In this document: positions 16,254 to 24,368 of the stretch, piece after piece
How the letters are laid out: each line of letters begins with the position of its first letter
Position numbering within the stretch: position 1 is the first letter of the stretch
Source: Streptomyces sp. HUAS MG91
Lineage (GTDB): Bacteria; Actinomycetota; Actinomycetes; Streptomycetales; Streptomycetaceae
Reading direction: 5' to 3'
Length of the DNA stretch: 64,000 bases
Assembly (NCBI RefSeq): GCF_040529335.1
Contig: NZ_CP159534.1
Span: 992,001 to 1,056,000 of the forward strand
The notes under the pieces: generated by a model
Databases searched by the model: none
What the model saw: only the letters and a program-made list of their open reading frames with translations
Told to the model about the DNA's origin: nothing
Made by a program: the position numbers and the translations under genes

Positions 16254-18387
16254 GCGGCCCTTCCCGGTCCGCGGTCCGGCGCGTCTCCGCGTCCAGGATC
16301 CGGTCGGGGCGCAGCGGCAGATCGCGGTGGCGGACGCCGGTCGCGTGCCACACCGCGTTGGCGATCGCGGCGGCGGTGCCGACGATGCCGATCTCGCCGA
16401 TGCCCTTGATGCCGACGGGGTCGGTCGGGTCGGGGTCCTCGACCCAGTCCGCCTCGATGGCAGGGATGTCGGCGTTGGCCGCGAAGTGGTAGCCAGCGAA
16501 GTCCGCGCCGACGTGGCCGCCGGACGCCTCGTCGCGCACCGCCTCCTCGTGCAGTGCCATGGAGATGCCCCACGTCATGCCGCCCGTCAACTGGCTGCGC
16601 GCGGTGAGGGGGTTGATGATGCGGCCCGCCGCGAAGACGCCGAGGAGCCGGCGCACCCGCACCTCGCCGGTGGCGACGTCGACGGCGACCTCGGCGAACT
16701 GGGCGCCGAACGAGTGCCGTTCCTTCTGCGCCAGTTCGGCCACGAGACGCGCGGTGTCCGTGCGGACCGTGATGCCGCCCTCCGGGATCTCCCCCGGCGC
16801 GAGCGGCAGCGCCTCGCGCAGTTCGCGGGCGGCCGCCATGACGGCCCAGCCCCAGGAGCGGGTGCCCATCGAGCCGCCGGAGACCCAGGCGGGCCCGAAG
16901 TCGCTGTCGGCGATGCGGACATGGACCCGGTCGGGCGTCACGTCCAGCTCGTCCGCGGCGATCGACGACAGGGCCGTGCGCGCGCCCGTGCCGACGTCGG
17001 ACGCGGTGATCCGGACGGTGAAGGTGCCGTCCTGCTCGGCGGTGACCGACGCCGTGGACGGGGCGACCCCGGAGGGGAAGGTCGACGCGGCGACGCCGGT
17101 GCCGATGAGCAGCCGGCCCTCGCGGCGGACGCGGGGCCGCGGATCGCGCTCGGCCCAGCCGAACCGGCGCGCGCCCTCGTCGAAGCAGGCCAGCAGGTTG
17201 CGGCTGCTGAACGGCAGGCCCGAGACCGGGCCCACCTCGGGTTCGTTGCGCACGCGCAGCGCGATCGGGTCCATGCCGAGCTTCTCGGCGAGTTCGTCGA
17301 GCGCGCACTCCACGGCGAACGAGCCGGGGGCCTCGCCGGGCGCCCGCATGAACGTCGGTGTCGGCACGTCCACGGGCACCACCCGGTGGACGGTGTGGTG
17401 GGCGTCGGCCGGGTACATCGCGCGGGCGTACCCGGCGCTCGACTCGATGAACTCCTTCACGTTCGAGGTCATGCTGGTGGCCTCGTGGCCGAAGGCGCGC
17501 AGCCGCCCGTCGGGGGCCGCGCCGAGCCGCACGCGCTGCGCGGTCGGGCTGCGGTAGCCGGTCGCCGCGAAGACCTGACGGCGCGTCATGGAGACCCGGA
17601 CCGGGCGCTGGAGCTGGGTCGCGGCCATCACGGCGGCGACGTGGTGGGCCCGTACGCCCTTGGAGCCGAAGGCGCCGCCGACGTGCTCGGAGCGGACGCG
17701 CACGGCCGACAGGTCGAGCGAGAACAGCTTGGCCAGCTCGTCGGCGACCCACATGCTGCCCTGGTTGGAGTCGACGACCTCCAGGCGGCCGTCCTCCCAG
17801 CGGGCGGTGCACGCGTGCGGTTCCATGGCGCTGTGGTGCTGCTCGGGCGTGGTGTACGAGGCGTCGAGGACCACGGCGGACGCCGCGAGTTCGGCCTCCA
17901 GGTCGCCCTTGGTCTGCGTCTGGGCCTCGGGCGTGTAGGCGGCGGGGTGGTCGGCGCGGAACACGCTGTCGTGCGGCTCCAGGTCGTACTCGACGGTGAG
18001 CGCCTCGGCGGCCTCCCTGGCCTGCTCGGACGTCTCGGCGACGACGAGCGCGACGGGCCAGCCCGCGTGCGGCACCCGGTCGTCCTGGAAGACGCCGAGG
18101 ATGGGGTCGGGGGCGCCGAGCTGGCCGACGTAGTCGATGGACACCCGCGGCGCGTTCCGGTGGTGCAGGACGGCGAGGACGCCGGGCATCGCCGCGACCG
18201 CCTCGTCGCCGATCTCCCGGATCCGGCCGCGTGCCACCGTCGAGAGCACCAGCCAGCCGTGGGCGAGTTCGGTGAACGGCAGCTCGCTCGCGTACCGGGC
18301 CCTGCCGGTGACCTTCTCCAGGCCCTCGATACGGGTGCGCGCGGCTCCGACCGAGCGTTGTCCGGTGGTCGTCGCTGTGGTGGTCAT
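16246..18387 (-). CDS. paoC: Aldehyde oxidoreductase, molybdopterin-binding large subunit (PaoC/YagR type)
   Basis: 713 residues of the xanthine oxidase family large subunit. The N-terminal hammerhead domain (VTGRARYASELPF) is followed by the two Mo-pterin domains. The conserved Glu lies in GIKGIGEIGIVG near the C-terminus, and AFGSKG/MRAPGEAPG are cofactor loops. Catalysis is hydroxylation of an aldehyde or N-heterocycle at the Mo centre. The length is like PaoC (about 730) rather than classical XdhB. The start at 18387 overlaps the FAD-subunit stop by 4 bp. No Tat signal is visible, so the complex should be cytoplasmic. Confidence 0.93.
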   Translation of the reverse strand: MTTTATTTGQRSVGAARTRIEGLEKVTGRARYASELPFTELAHGWLVLSTVARGRIREIGDEAVAAMPGVLAVLHHRNAPRVSIDYVGQLGAPDPILGVFQDDRVPHAGWPVALVVAETSEQAREAAEALTVEYDLEPHDSVFRADHPAAYTPEAQTQTKGDLEAELAASAVVLDASYTTPEQHHSAMEPHACTARWEDGRLEVVDSNQGSMWVADELAKLFSLDLSAVRVRSEHVGGAFGSKGVRAHHVAAVMAATQLQRPVRVSMTRRQVFAATGYRSPTAQRVRLGAAPDGRLRAFGHEATSMTSNVKEFIESSAGYARAMYPADAHHTVHRVVPVDVPTPTFMRAPGEAPGSFAVECALDELAEKLGMDPIALRVRNEPEVGPVSGLPFSSRNLLACFDEGARRFGWAERDPRPRVRREGRLLIGTGVAASTFPSGVAPSTASVTAEQDGTFTVRITASDVGTGARTALSSIAADELDVTPDRVHVRIADSDFGPAWVSGGSMGTRSWGWAVMAAARELREALPLAPGEIPEGGITVRTDTARLVAELAQKERHSFGAQFAEVAVDVATGEVRVRRLLGVFAAGRIINPLTARSQLTGGMTWGISMALHEEAVRDEASGGHVGADFAGYHFAANADIPAIEADWVEDPDPTDPVGIKGIGEIGIVGTAAAIANAVWHATGVRHRDLPLRPDRILDAETRRTADREGPHA

Positions 18388-19385
18388 CGGCCGGCCTCCT
18401 GGTCGGATTCGGCGAGTTCGGTGAGCATGGCCACGACGAGGTTGCGCAGGAGCGGCACCTTGTACCCGTTCTGCGGCAGCGGGCTCGCCGCCGCGAGTTC
18501 GGCGTCGGCCGCGGCGGCGAACGCCTCGCCGGTCGCGGGCCCGCCGAGCAGCGCGCTCTCGGCGGCGCGGGCCCGCCACGGCCGGGAGGCGACCGCGCCG
18601 AACGCGAGGCGCACGTCGTGCACGACTCCGTCGCGCACGTCGAGGGCGACGGCCGCCGATCCGATGGCGAAGGCGTACGAGGCCCGTTCCCGCACCTTGC
18701 GGTAGCGGGAGCGGGCGGCGACGGGCGCGGGCGGCAGGACCACGCCCGTGATGAGCGCGCCGGCCGGCAGTGCGGTCTCCCGGTGCGGGGTGTCGCCGAC
18801 GGCGAGATAGAAGTCGGAGAGCGCCAACTCCCCGGGCCCGTCGACGGTTTCGTACGTGACGACCGCGTCGAAGGCGGCGAGCGCGACGCCCATGTCGGAC
18901 GGGTGCACGGCCACGCAGTGCTCGCTCGCGCCGAACACGGCGGCGTTGCGGTGCTCGCCCTCGACGGCGGGGCAACCGCTGCCCGGCACCCGCTTGTTGC
19001 ACGCCTTGGTGACGTCGGTGAAGTAGCCGCAGCGGGTGCGCTGGAGCAGATTGCCGCCGACGGTCGCCATGTTCCGCAGCTGGCCGGAGGCGCCGGCCAG
19101 GACGGCCTGGCTGAGCGCGGGGTAGCGCAGGCGCACCTCGGGGTGGGCGGCGAGGTCGCTGTTGGTGACCGTGGCCCCGATCCGCAGCCCGCCGTCGGGG
19201 GTGGACTCGATCCGGTCCAGGGGCAGTTCCCGTACGTCGACCAGGCGGGCGGGGCGCTCGACCCCGGCCTTCATCAGGTCGACGAGGTTGGTGCCGCCGC
19301 CGAGGAAGCGTGCCTCGGGGTCCGCGCCGAGCACCGCCACGGCGCCGGACACGTCGAGCACCCGCTCGTAGCCGAACTCCCTCAT
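18384..19385 (-). CDS. paoB: Aldehyde oxidoreductase, FAD subunit with extra [4Fe-4S] insertion (PaoB/YagS type)
   Basis: 333 residues. An FAD-binding PCMH domain (FLGGGTNLVDLMKAGVERPA, NMATVGGNLLQRTRC) is followed by the CO dehydrogenase flavoprotein C-terminal domain. Between the halves is a Cys-bearing insertion with Cys119, Cys129, Cys138 and Cys157 (RCGYF, ACNKR, GCPAV, HCVAVHPSD). The same insertion binds a [4Fe-4S] cluster in E. coli PaoB and is missing from ordinary xanthine dehydrogenase FAD subunits. This is why I call the operon Pao-type. It overlaps the neighbouring genes by 4 bp on both sides. Confidence 0.92.
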   Translation of the reverse strand: MREFGYERVLDVSGAVAVLGADPEARFLGGGTNLVDLMKAGVERPARLVDVRELPLDRIESTPDGGLRIGATVTNSDLAAHPEVRLRYPALSQAVLAGASGQLRNMATVGGNLLQRTRCGYFTDVTKACNKRVPGSGCPAVEGEHRNAAVFGASEHCVAVHPSDMGVALAAFDAVVTYETVDGPGELALSDFYLAVGDTPHRETALPAGALITGVVLPPAPVAARSRYRKVRERASYAFAIGSAAVALDVRDGVVHDVRLAFGAVASRPWRARAAESALLGGPATGEAFAAAADAELAAASPLPQNGYKVPLLRNLVVAMLTELAESDQEAGR

Positions 19386-19933
19386 GCCATCTGCTCCTTC
19401 GCCCCGGCGGCCTGCTGGACCGCGCGCACGATCGACCCGTAGGCGCCGCAGCGGCACAGGTTGCCGCTCATCCGTTCCCTGATCTCCTCCGGGGTCAGCG
19501 GAGGCGGGCCGGCGTCGGGGCGCACGTCCGCGGTGGCCGCGCTGGGCCAGCCCGCCGCGTGCTCCTCCAGGACGGCGAGCGCCGAGCAGATCTGGCCGGG
19601 GGTGCAGTAGCCGCACTGGTATCCGTCGAGTTCGAGGAAGGCCTCCTGCACGGGATGCAGCCGGTCGTCCTCGGCGACGCCCTCGATGGTGGTGATCTCG
19701 CGCCCTTCGGCGGCGACCGCGAGCTGCAGACAGGACACCGCGCGGCGCCCGTCCACGAGTACGGTGCAGGCTCCGCACTGCCCCTGGTCGCAGCCCTTCT
19801 TGGTGCCGGTGAGATCGAGCCGCTCGCGCAGGGCGTCGAGCAGGGTGGTGCGGTGATCGACGGGCAGGGTGTGCTTCTCCCCGTTGACGTGCAGAGTGAT
19901 CGTGCTGGACGCGGAGTTGTCGGCCGGAGCCAT
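19382..19933 (-). CDS. paoA: Aldehyde oxidoreductase, [2Fe-2S] subunit (PaoA/YagT type)
   Basis: 183 residues, first gene of the operon. A plant-type ferredoxin domain has Cys48, Cys53, Cys56 and Cys68 (KKGCDQGQCGACTV). A second helical domain has Cys107, Cys110, Cys160 and Cys162 (GYQCGYCTPGQ, GNLCRCGAY). It passes electrons from the Mo site to the FAD subunit. E. coli PaoA has a Tat signal; this one begins directly with the mature-type domain, so it should remain in the cytoplasm. The promoter must lie in the 232-bp gap shared with the divergent TetR gene. Confidence 0.94.
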   Translation of the reverse strand: MAPADNSASSTITLHVNGEKHTLPVDHRTTLLDALRERLDLTGTKKGCDQGQCGACTVLVDGRRAVSCLQLAVAAEGREITTIEGVAEDDRLHPVQEAFLELDGYQCGYCTPGQICSALAVLEEHAAGWPSAATADVRPDAGPPPLTPEEIRERMSGNLCRCGAYGSIVRAVQQAAGAKEQMA

Positions 19934-20076
19934 GAACAGCCTTCTTTCGCAGTTGCGTTGCTCTGGTGCGAGGAGAATGGGCGCTGTACGCAGGAGGGGT
20001 CGGCGGTGGACGTGCGTCCCTGGAGGACGCCTCTGTTGTGGGGGTGCGTCGCGGGGCCACTATGGTGACCCTAAGT

Positions 20077-20123
20077 GGACACCTGTCCGTTCTACGGTTT
20101 CCGACCGTAGTGGACAACTGTCC
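20077..20123. promoter_or_regulatory. Two GGACA-N2-TGTCC palindromes flanking a third inverted repeat (TetR operator candidate)
   Basis: The palindromes lie at 20077-20088 and 20112-20123, centres 35 bp apart, each within the shared context AGTGGACA-NC-TGTCCG. Between them (20093-20109) is TACGGT-N5-ACCGTA. They sit 43-89 bp before the TetR start and 144-190 bp before paoA, where a regulator could control both directions. Confidence 0.7.
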
Positions 20124-20165
20124 GCCCAGCAAGGATGTTTCCGAGCCACGGCCGAAGGAGGACGC

Positions 20166-20744
20166 GTGCGTCACCCGGACAAGCAGGCACCGCTGCGCTC
20201 GGACGCCCAGCGCAACCGCGAGCGCATCCTGGAAGTGGCCCTCACCGAACTGACCAGATCGGCCGACGCGCCGCTGAGCGCGATCGCGAAGAAGGCCGGA
20301 GTCGGCCAGGGCACGTTCTACCGCAACTTCCCCAGCCGGGAGGCGCTGGTCCTGGAGGTGTACCGGTACGAGGTGCAGCAGGTCGCGGACACCGCCGCCC
20401 AGCTGCTGTGCGCCCGCCCGCCGGAGGTGGCGCTGCGGGAGTGGATGGACCGGCTCGCCCAGTACGCGATGGCGAAGGCCGGTCTGGCGAACGCGCTGCG
20501 GGAGGCGACGACCGCGCCCGGCACGTTCAAGAGCATCGCCCACGGGCTGCTGACGGACGCGGTCACGCTCCTGCTCGCCGCGAACGAGCGGGCCGGCACG
20601 ATCCGGCCCGGCGTGGACACCGACGACTTCATGCTGGCGATCGCGGGCCTGTGGCAGATCGACCCGCGGGGCGACTGGCAGTCACGCGCGGGCCGGCTGC
20701 TCGATCTGGTGATGGACGGACTGCGGTCCGGGGCGCCGAACTGA
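20166..20744 (+). CDS. TetR-family transcriptional regulator
   Basis: 192 residues from the GTG at 20166 (AAGGAGG 5 bases upstream). The N-terminal helix-turn-helix (RILEVALTELTRS, LSAIAKKAGVGQGTFYRNFP, SREALVLEVY) is canonical TetR. The C-terminal ligand domain resembles the YcdC-like/TetR_C group. It is divergent from the aldehyde oxidoreductase operon, with the palindromes at 20077-20123 between them. I infer that it represses that operon and itself. Confidence 0.9.
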   Translation: MRHPDKQAPLRSDAQRNRERILEVALTELTRSADAPLSAIAKKAGVGQGTFYRNFPSREALVLEVYRYEVQQVADTAAQLLCARPPEVALREWMDRLAQYAMAKAGLANALREATTAPGTFKSIAHGLLTDAVTLLLAANERAGTIRPGVDTDDFMLAIAGLWQIDPRGDWQSRAGRLLDLVMDGLRSGAPN

Positions 20745-20745
20745 C

Positions 20746-21552
20746 CTACGACCGCTTGCGCGGCTTGCCCCGCTTGCCGCCCGCCTGCTTGCCGCCGGTC
20801 TGCTTGCCGCCCTGGGGCCTGCCGCCCTGCGTCTTTCCGCCCTGTCGGCGGCCGCCACCGGCGGTCTTCTGCTGCGGGCGGCTCGCGGTCTTCTTGGCGG
20901 GCCGCTCGGCGGGCGGCGTGGCGCGGCCCCGGGAGCTGTTGACGGTACGGCCGCGCACGATGCCGATGAGGTCCTCGACGGCGTCGGTGGTCCGCTCCTC
21001 CGGCCAGGCGAGGCCGACGCCGGAGCCCGGCGCGTCCGTGACCGTGCGGTAGGTGAGGTCGCGGCGATGGTGCAGCCGGGCCAGGGACTGCGGCACGACG
21101 AGCAGACCGACGCCCGCCGCGACCAGCTCGACGGCGTCGGCGGTGGTGGCCGGACGCTCGAACGCGGGCTGCCCCGGCGGGCGCTCCACCCACTCCAGTA
21201 CGTCGTCGAGCGGGTGCTGGACGATCTCGTCGGCGAGGTCGGCGAGGGTGACCTCCTCGACGGCGGCCACGGCGTGGTCCTTGGGGACCATCACGACGGT
21301 CGTCTCCGTGTACAGGGGGATCGCGCTGAAGAACGTACGGTCCACGGGCAGCCGGACCAGACCGGCGTCGGCGGCACCGCCGCGCAGGACGTCGGCCGCC
21401 TCCGCGGCGGACACCGGGACCAGCTCCAGCGGGACGTCGGGCAGCCGCTCGCGCCAGATCCGCACCCACTTGGCGGGGGTGGCTCCGGGAACGTACGCGA
21501 GCCTGAACCCGGGGGCCGGGGGCGGTGCGGGGGTGTCTTCCGTGCCTGTCAC
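20746..21552 (-). CDS. LysR substrate-binding-domain protein without HTH, with a Lys/Gly-rich tail
   Basis: 268 residues. Residues about 15-205 form a LysR-type effector domain (FRLAYVPGATPAKWVRIW, DVLRGGAADAGLVRLPVDR, VELVAAGVGLLVVPQSLARL). No helix-turn-helix precedes it: the protein begins just before the effector domain. The last 60 or so residues are very basic and repetitive, with several GGK/GGKQ units ending in KRGKPRKRS. The tail may bind DNA or RNA loosely. It is divergent from the DUF5997 gene with 58 bp between the starts, a pairing I believe recurs in Streptomyces. Confidence 0.8.
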   Translation of the reverse strand: MTGTEDTPAPPPAPGFRLAYVPGATPAKWVRIWRERLPDVPLELVPVSAAEAADVLRGGAADAGLVRLPVDRTFFSAIPLYTETTVVMVPKDHAVAAVEEVTLADLADEIVQHPLDDVLEWVERPPGQPAFERPATTADAVELVAAGVGLLVVPQSLARLHHRRDLTYRTVTDAPGSGVGLAWPEERTTDAVEDLIGIVRGRTVNSSRGRATPPAERPAKKTASRPQQKTAGGGRRQGGKTQGGRPQGGKQTGGKQAGGKRGKPRKRS

Positions 21553-21610
21553 GCCGCCAGGCTACCCGGCGTGGTCGGACCTTTCGGCCCGGCTCGATAC
21601 CCTTGACCTC

Positions 21611-22009
21611 ATGAGTTCGCACCAGAGCACCCAGACCATGAAGCCCGCGACCGCGGCGAAGAAGCTGGGTGTGTACCTCGATGCCACGCCCGCCGAGTTC
21701 CGGGACGGCGTCGTCTCGCGCGCCGAACTGGCCGCGCTGCAGTCCGACCCGCCGCAGTGGCTCGTCGCGCTGCGCGCCGACGGACCGCACCCGCGACCGG
21801 TCGTCGCGCAGAAGCTGGGCGTCTCCATCGCGGGTCTGGCCCGCGGCGGGGTCACCGAGGCGCTCACCACGGAGCAGATCGAGGCGCTCAAGTCCGAGAA
21901 CCCCGAGTGGCTCCAGCAGGAGCGCGCCACGCAGGCCGACGTCCGCAAGGAGAACGTCCGCATCAAGAAGAAGCACGCCGACCAGGCGTCCCGCCGCGCC
22001 GAGGACTGA
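21611..22009 (+). CDS. DUF5997 family protein with two internal repeats
   Basis: 132 residues. Two units of about 40 residues align with each other. The first, from about residue 16, begins AKKLGV and ends LAALQSDPPQWL; the second, from about residue 62, begins AQKLGV and ends IEALKSENPEWL. A charged tail follows (about residues 100-132, rich in Lys/Arg/Glu). Function unknown. Each unit could be a small helical DNA-binding module. The promoter region is shared with the HTH-less LysR-type protein. Confidence 0.8.
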   Translation: MSSHQSTQTMKPATAAKKLGVYLDATPAEFRDGVVSRAELAALQSDPPQWLVALRADGPHPRPVVAQKLGVSIAGLARGGVTEALTTEQIEALKSENPEWLQQERATQADVRKENVRIKKKHADQASRRAED

Positions 22010-23276
22010 CCCGCGCCGTTTCGTCCGCGGGTGCGTCGTGGTCGCTCGCGCAGTTCCCCGATGAGATGCCGCACGCAGTGCGCATCTCAGGGGCGCGGGG
22101 AACTGCGCGAGAAGGCCCACCGGCCGGCACCTTGTCCAGCAGCGCCAGCACCCCGGCCACCACCAGCGCCCCCAGCACCACCCCCGACGCCGGCCCCCAC
22201 CCACCCCGGGCAACCAGGGGCGCGGCAACGGCGGAGCCCCCCGCTCCGGCGCAGAAGTACACCAGCAGATACACCCCGCTGAGACTCCCGCCCCGCGCCG
22301 GATCGACCCCGAGGATCCGGGCCTGATTGGCGGCCTGCGCGGTGAAGCACCCGGCGTCGAGCAGCGCGAGCCCCACCCCGGTGAGCACCGGCCGACCGAG
22401 CCCCGCGCACAGCACCCCCGCCCCGACAGCGGCCACCGCCATGCTCACGCAGATCACCGCCCGCGGCGAGTACCGGTCACCGAGCCGCCCGGCCACCGGC
22501 AGCGCGGCGAACCCCAGCGCCCCGGCGAGGCTGTAGAGCCCGATCGCGGCGGCGTCGAGGCTGTACGGGGGCTGAGCGAGCCGCACCGTGAGCGCCACCC
22601 AGACCAGGCTGAAGGCGAAGTACCACAGGCTGCCCTGGACGACGGCCCGGCGCAGGGTGCGGTACCGGCGCAGCAGTCCGGGCAGCTCGGCGAGGGTCGC
22701 CAGATAGCCGCCGTGCGGCGCGGGCCGCTCGCGTGGCAGCCGCCACCACGTACCGCCCGCGCAGACCAGCACGAGCCCGGCGAAGACGAGCAGCATCCCG
22801 CGCCAGCCGAGCGCCTCGGCGAGCGCCCCGCCGACGAGCCGGCTGAGCAGGATCCCGGCGGACATCCCGGCGGCGACGAGCCCCACGGCGGCGCCGCGCC
22901 GCTCCCCCGGCACCCCGCGCCCGGCGATCGCCGAGGTCATCGCGCTCACACTCGCCCCGGCGCCCACGACGACGTAGGCGACGAGGAGCGGTCCGAGGGT
23001 GCGGGCGCTCGCCGCGAGGAGCAGGCCGGCGGTCAGGAGCAGGAGCTGTCCGGTGACGAGCCGGCGCGGCGCCGCGCGGTCGACGAGCGGCAGCAGGAAG
23101 GCGAACCCCGCGATGCAGCCGGTGAGCGCGGCGGTGGTGACGAGCCCGATGGCGGTCGCCGAGGCGCCGGTGTCGTGGGCGAGGTCGGCGAGCGCGGGCT
23201 GGACGGCGTAGTTGTTGGCTATCGCGATTCCGGCGGTGCAGCCGAGGAGCGCGACCCCGCCGCGGGGCAGGCTCAC
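21963..23276 (-). CDS. MFS transporter (drug-efflux type)
   Basis: 437 residues from the GTG at 23276. Twelve membrane segments are seen up to about residue 390 (VLGALVVAGVLALLDKV). The arginine/proton loop after helix 2 is LLPLVDRAAPRRLVTGQLLL, and the helix-5 region has AAGMSAGILLSRLVGGALAE. It is probably a proton-driven efflux pump. The start overlaps the upstream XRE gene by 4 bp, so the two are co-translated. The last 45 or so codons run through a strong hairpin (22046-22110) and into the DUF5997 gene on the other strand (47 bp overlap). This suggests the original stop codon was lost. Confidence 0.88.
   Translation of the reverse strand: MSLPRGGVALLGCTAGIAIANNYAVQPALADLAHDTGASATAIGLVTTAALTGCIAGFAFLLPLVDRAAPRRLVTGQLLLLTAGLLLAASARTLGPLLVAYVVVGAGASVSAMTSAIAGRGVPGERRGAAVGLVAAGMSAGILLSRLVGGALAEALGWRGMLLVFAGLVLVCAGGTWWRLPRERPAPHGGYLATLAELPGLLRRYRTLRRAVVQGSLWYFAFSLVWVALTVRLAQPPYSLDAAAIGLYSLAGALGFAALPVAGRLGDRYSPRAVICVSMAVAAVGAGVLCAGLGRPVLTGVGLALLDAGCFTAQAANQARILGVDPARGGSLSGVYLLVYFCAGAGGSAVAAPLVARGGWGPASGVVLGALVVAGVLALLDKVPAGGPSRAVPRAPEMRTACGISSGNCASDHDAPADETARVSPRRGGTPGRRASS
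22046..22110. repeat. Composite Streptomyces GC hairpin (terminator-like)
   Basis: Outer perfect 14-bp arms TCGCGCAGTTCCCC/GGGGAACTGCGCGA (22046-22059, 22097-22110) and an inner 8-bp stem TGAGATGC/GCATCTCA (22062-22069, 22082-22089). The outer arms match a hairpin family scattered between genes in many Streptomyces. It lies between two convergent genes and probably terminates both. Confidence 0.75.
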
Positions 23277-23848
23277 GGCGCGTCGCCCCGGACGAGCACG
23301 ACGGCGTAACGGCATTCGACCAGCGTGGAGTTGACGAAGACGCACGGCGCCGGGGTGCCCAGTTCGACGGTGTCGCCCGCGGCCAGCTCGTGCACGGACT
23401 CGCCCTCGTGGAAGGTGAGATGCCCGTCGAGCACCCAGATGATCTGCCGGTGGAAGGCGAACGCGGCCGCGGGGTAGGGCACTTCGGCTCCGGCGGGCAG
23501 CCGGACCTCGGCCACCTCGGCGGGGAAGCCCGGGCCCGAGATCTGGCGTCGCGCGTATCCCGTCTCGGGGTCGAGCCAGCGCGGGGCCGCCTCGGCCCGC
23601 CGGACGCGCTCGGCCTCCGCCGTGCCGTCCGGGTCGAGGAGCGTGGCCACGCTCAGCCGAAACGCGGCCGAGAGCTTGCCGAGCACCACGGCGGTCGGAT
23701 TGCTCTCGCCCCGCTCGATGCGGTGGATCATGGCGCGGGAGACGCCGGAGGCGTCGGCGAGCTCCGCAAGGGTCCAGTCGCGCCGGTCGCGCTCCGCGCG
23801 GATGCGGGCGCCGATCCGCTCCACCAGGGGATCTATCATATTGGACAT
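23273..23848 (-). CDS. XRE-family regulator with C-terminal cupin
   Basis: 191 residues from the ATG at 23848 (23839 also possible). A Cro/CI-type helix-turn-helix occupies residues about 8-65 (DWTLAELADASGVSRAMIHR, IERGESNPT). A cupin domain follows from about 120 (EVPYPAAAFAFHRQIIWVLD, HELAAGDTVELG). Such proteins sense a small ligand with the cupin and control a neighbouring transporter; here it is coupled by a 4-bp overlap to the MFS gene. Its start overlaps that of the divergent GNAT gene. Confidence 0.88.
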   Translation of the reverse strand: MSNMIDPLVERIGARIRAERDRRDWTLAELADASGVSRAMIHRIERGESNPTAVVLGKLSAAFRLSVATLLDPDGTAEAERVRRAEAAPRWLDPETGYARRQISGPGFPAEVAEVRLPAGAEVPYPAAAFAFHRQIIWVLDGHLTFHEGESVHELAAGDTVELGTPAPCVFVNSTLVECRYAVVLVRGDAP

Positions 23849-23861
23849 GGATCTACGATAT
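23830..23861. promoter_or_regulatory. Direct repeat over back-to-back starts of xre and GNAT genes
   Basis: GATCTATCATAT (23830-23841) and GATCTACGATAT (23850-23861) flank the overlapping divergent start codons (23846-23849). Each repeat also supplies a -10-like hexamer facing the start on the far side: TATCAT, 7 bases before the plus-strand ATG, and TATCGT, 6 bases before the minus-strand ATG. Both mRNAs could therefore be leaderless and controlled from one site. Confidence 0.55.
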
Positions 23862-24368
23862 GAGACGCGGCCGGGGGACGTGAAGGTCCGTGCGGCGCGG
23901 GCGGCCGATCTGGACGCCGTCCTGGGCATCCGCAACCACGCCATCGAGCACGGCACGGCGCTGTGGACGGACACACCGCAGTCCCGGGAGGAGGGCGCGG
24001 CCTGGCTCGGCGCTCATCTGGAGCGCGGCTCGGCGTACGTGGCCGACAGCGACGGGGACGTCGTCGGGTTCGGGGTCTACGGCCCCTGGAAGGACTACTC
24101 CGGGTTCCGGCACACGGTGGAGAACTCGGTCTACGTCGCCGAGGGCAACCACGGCCGCGGGATCGGATCCGGCCTTCTCGGCACGCTCGTCGCGTCGGCG
24201 GAGGCGGCGGGGCTGCACGTCATGATCGCCGGGATCGAGGCGCGGAACGCCGCGTCGGTCCGGCTGCACGAGCGGCACGGTTTCACGCACGCGGGGACGG
24301 TGCGGGAGGTCGGCACGAAGTTCGGCCGGTGGCTCGATCTGACCCTGATGCGACGGCAGCTGGGCTGA
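23847..24368 (+). CDS. GNAT N-acetyltransferase, phosphinothricin acetyltransferase-like
   Basis: 173 residues from the ATG at 23847; a GTG at 23880 is the other choice and would match the usual family start better. The fold begins VRAARAADLDAVLGIRNHAI, with acetyl-CoA loop GRGIGSGLLGTL and IEARNAASVRLHERHGF near the end. This is the pattern of the Bar/Pat phosphinothricin-type and methionine-sulfone-type acetyltransferases. It uses acetyl-CoA to acetylate an amine. The setting beside an efflux pump and a cupin regulator suggests detoxification. Confidence 0.88.
   Translation: MDLRYETRPGDVKVRAARAADLDAVLGIRNHAIEHGTALWTDTPQSREEGAAWLGAHLERGSAYVADSDGDVVGFGVYGPWKDYSGFRHTVENSVYVAEGNHGRGIGSGLLGTLVASAEAAGLHVMIAGIEARNAASVRLHERHGFTHAGTVREVGTKFGRWLDLTLMRRQLG

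Noticed and set aside
20085..20165. Upstream extension of the TetR gene (frame opens at 19869)
   Set aside because: The extension would cover the palindromic operators and has no ribosome site; the GTG at 20166 has AAGGAGG.
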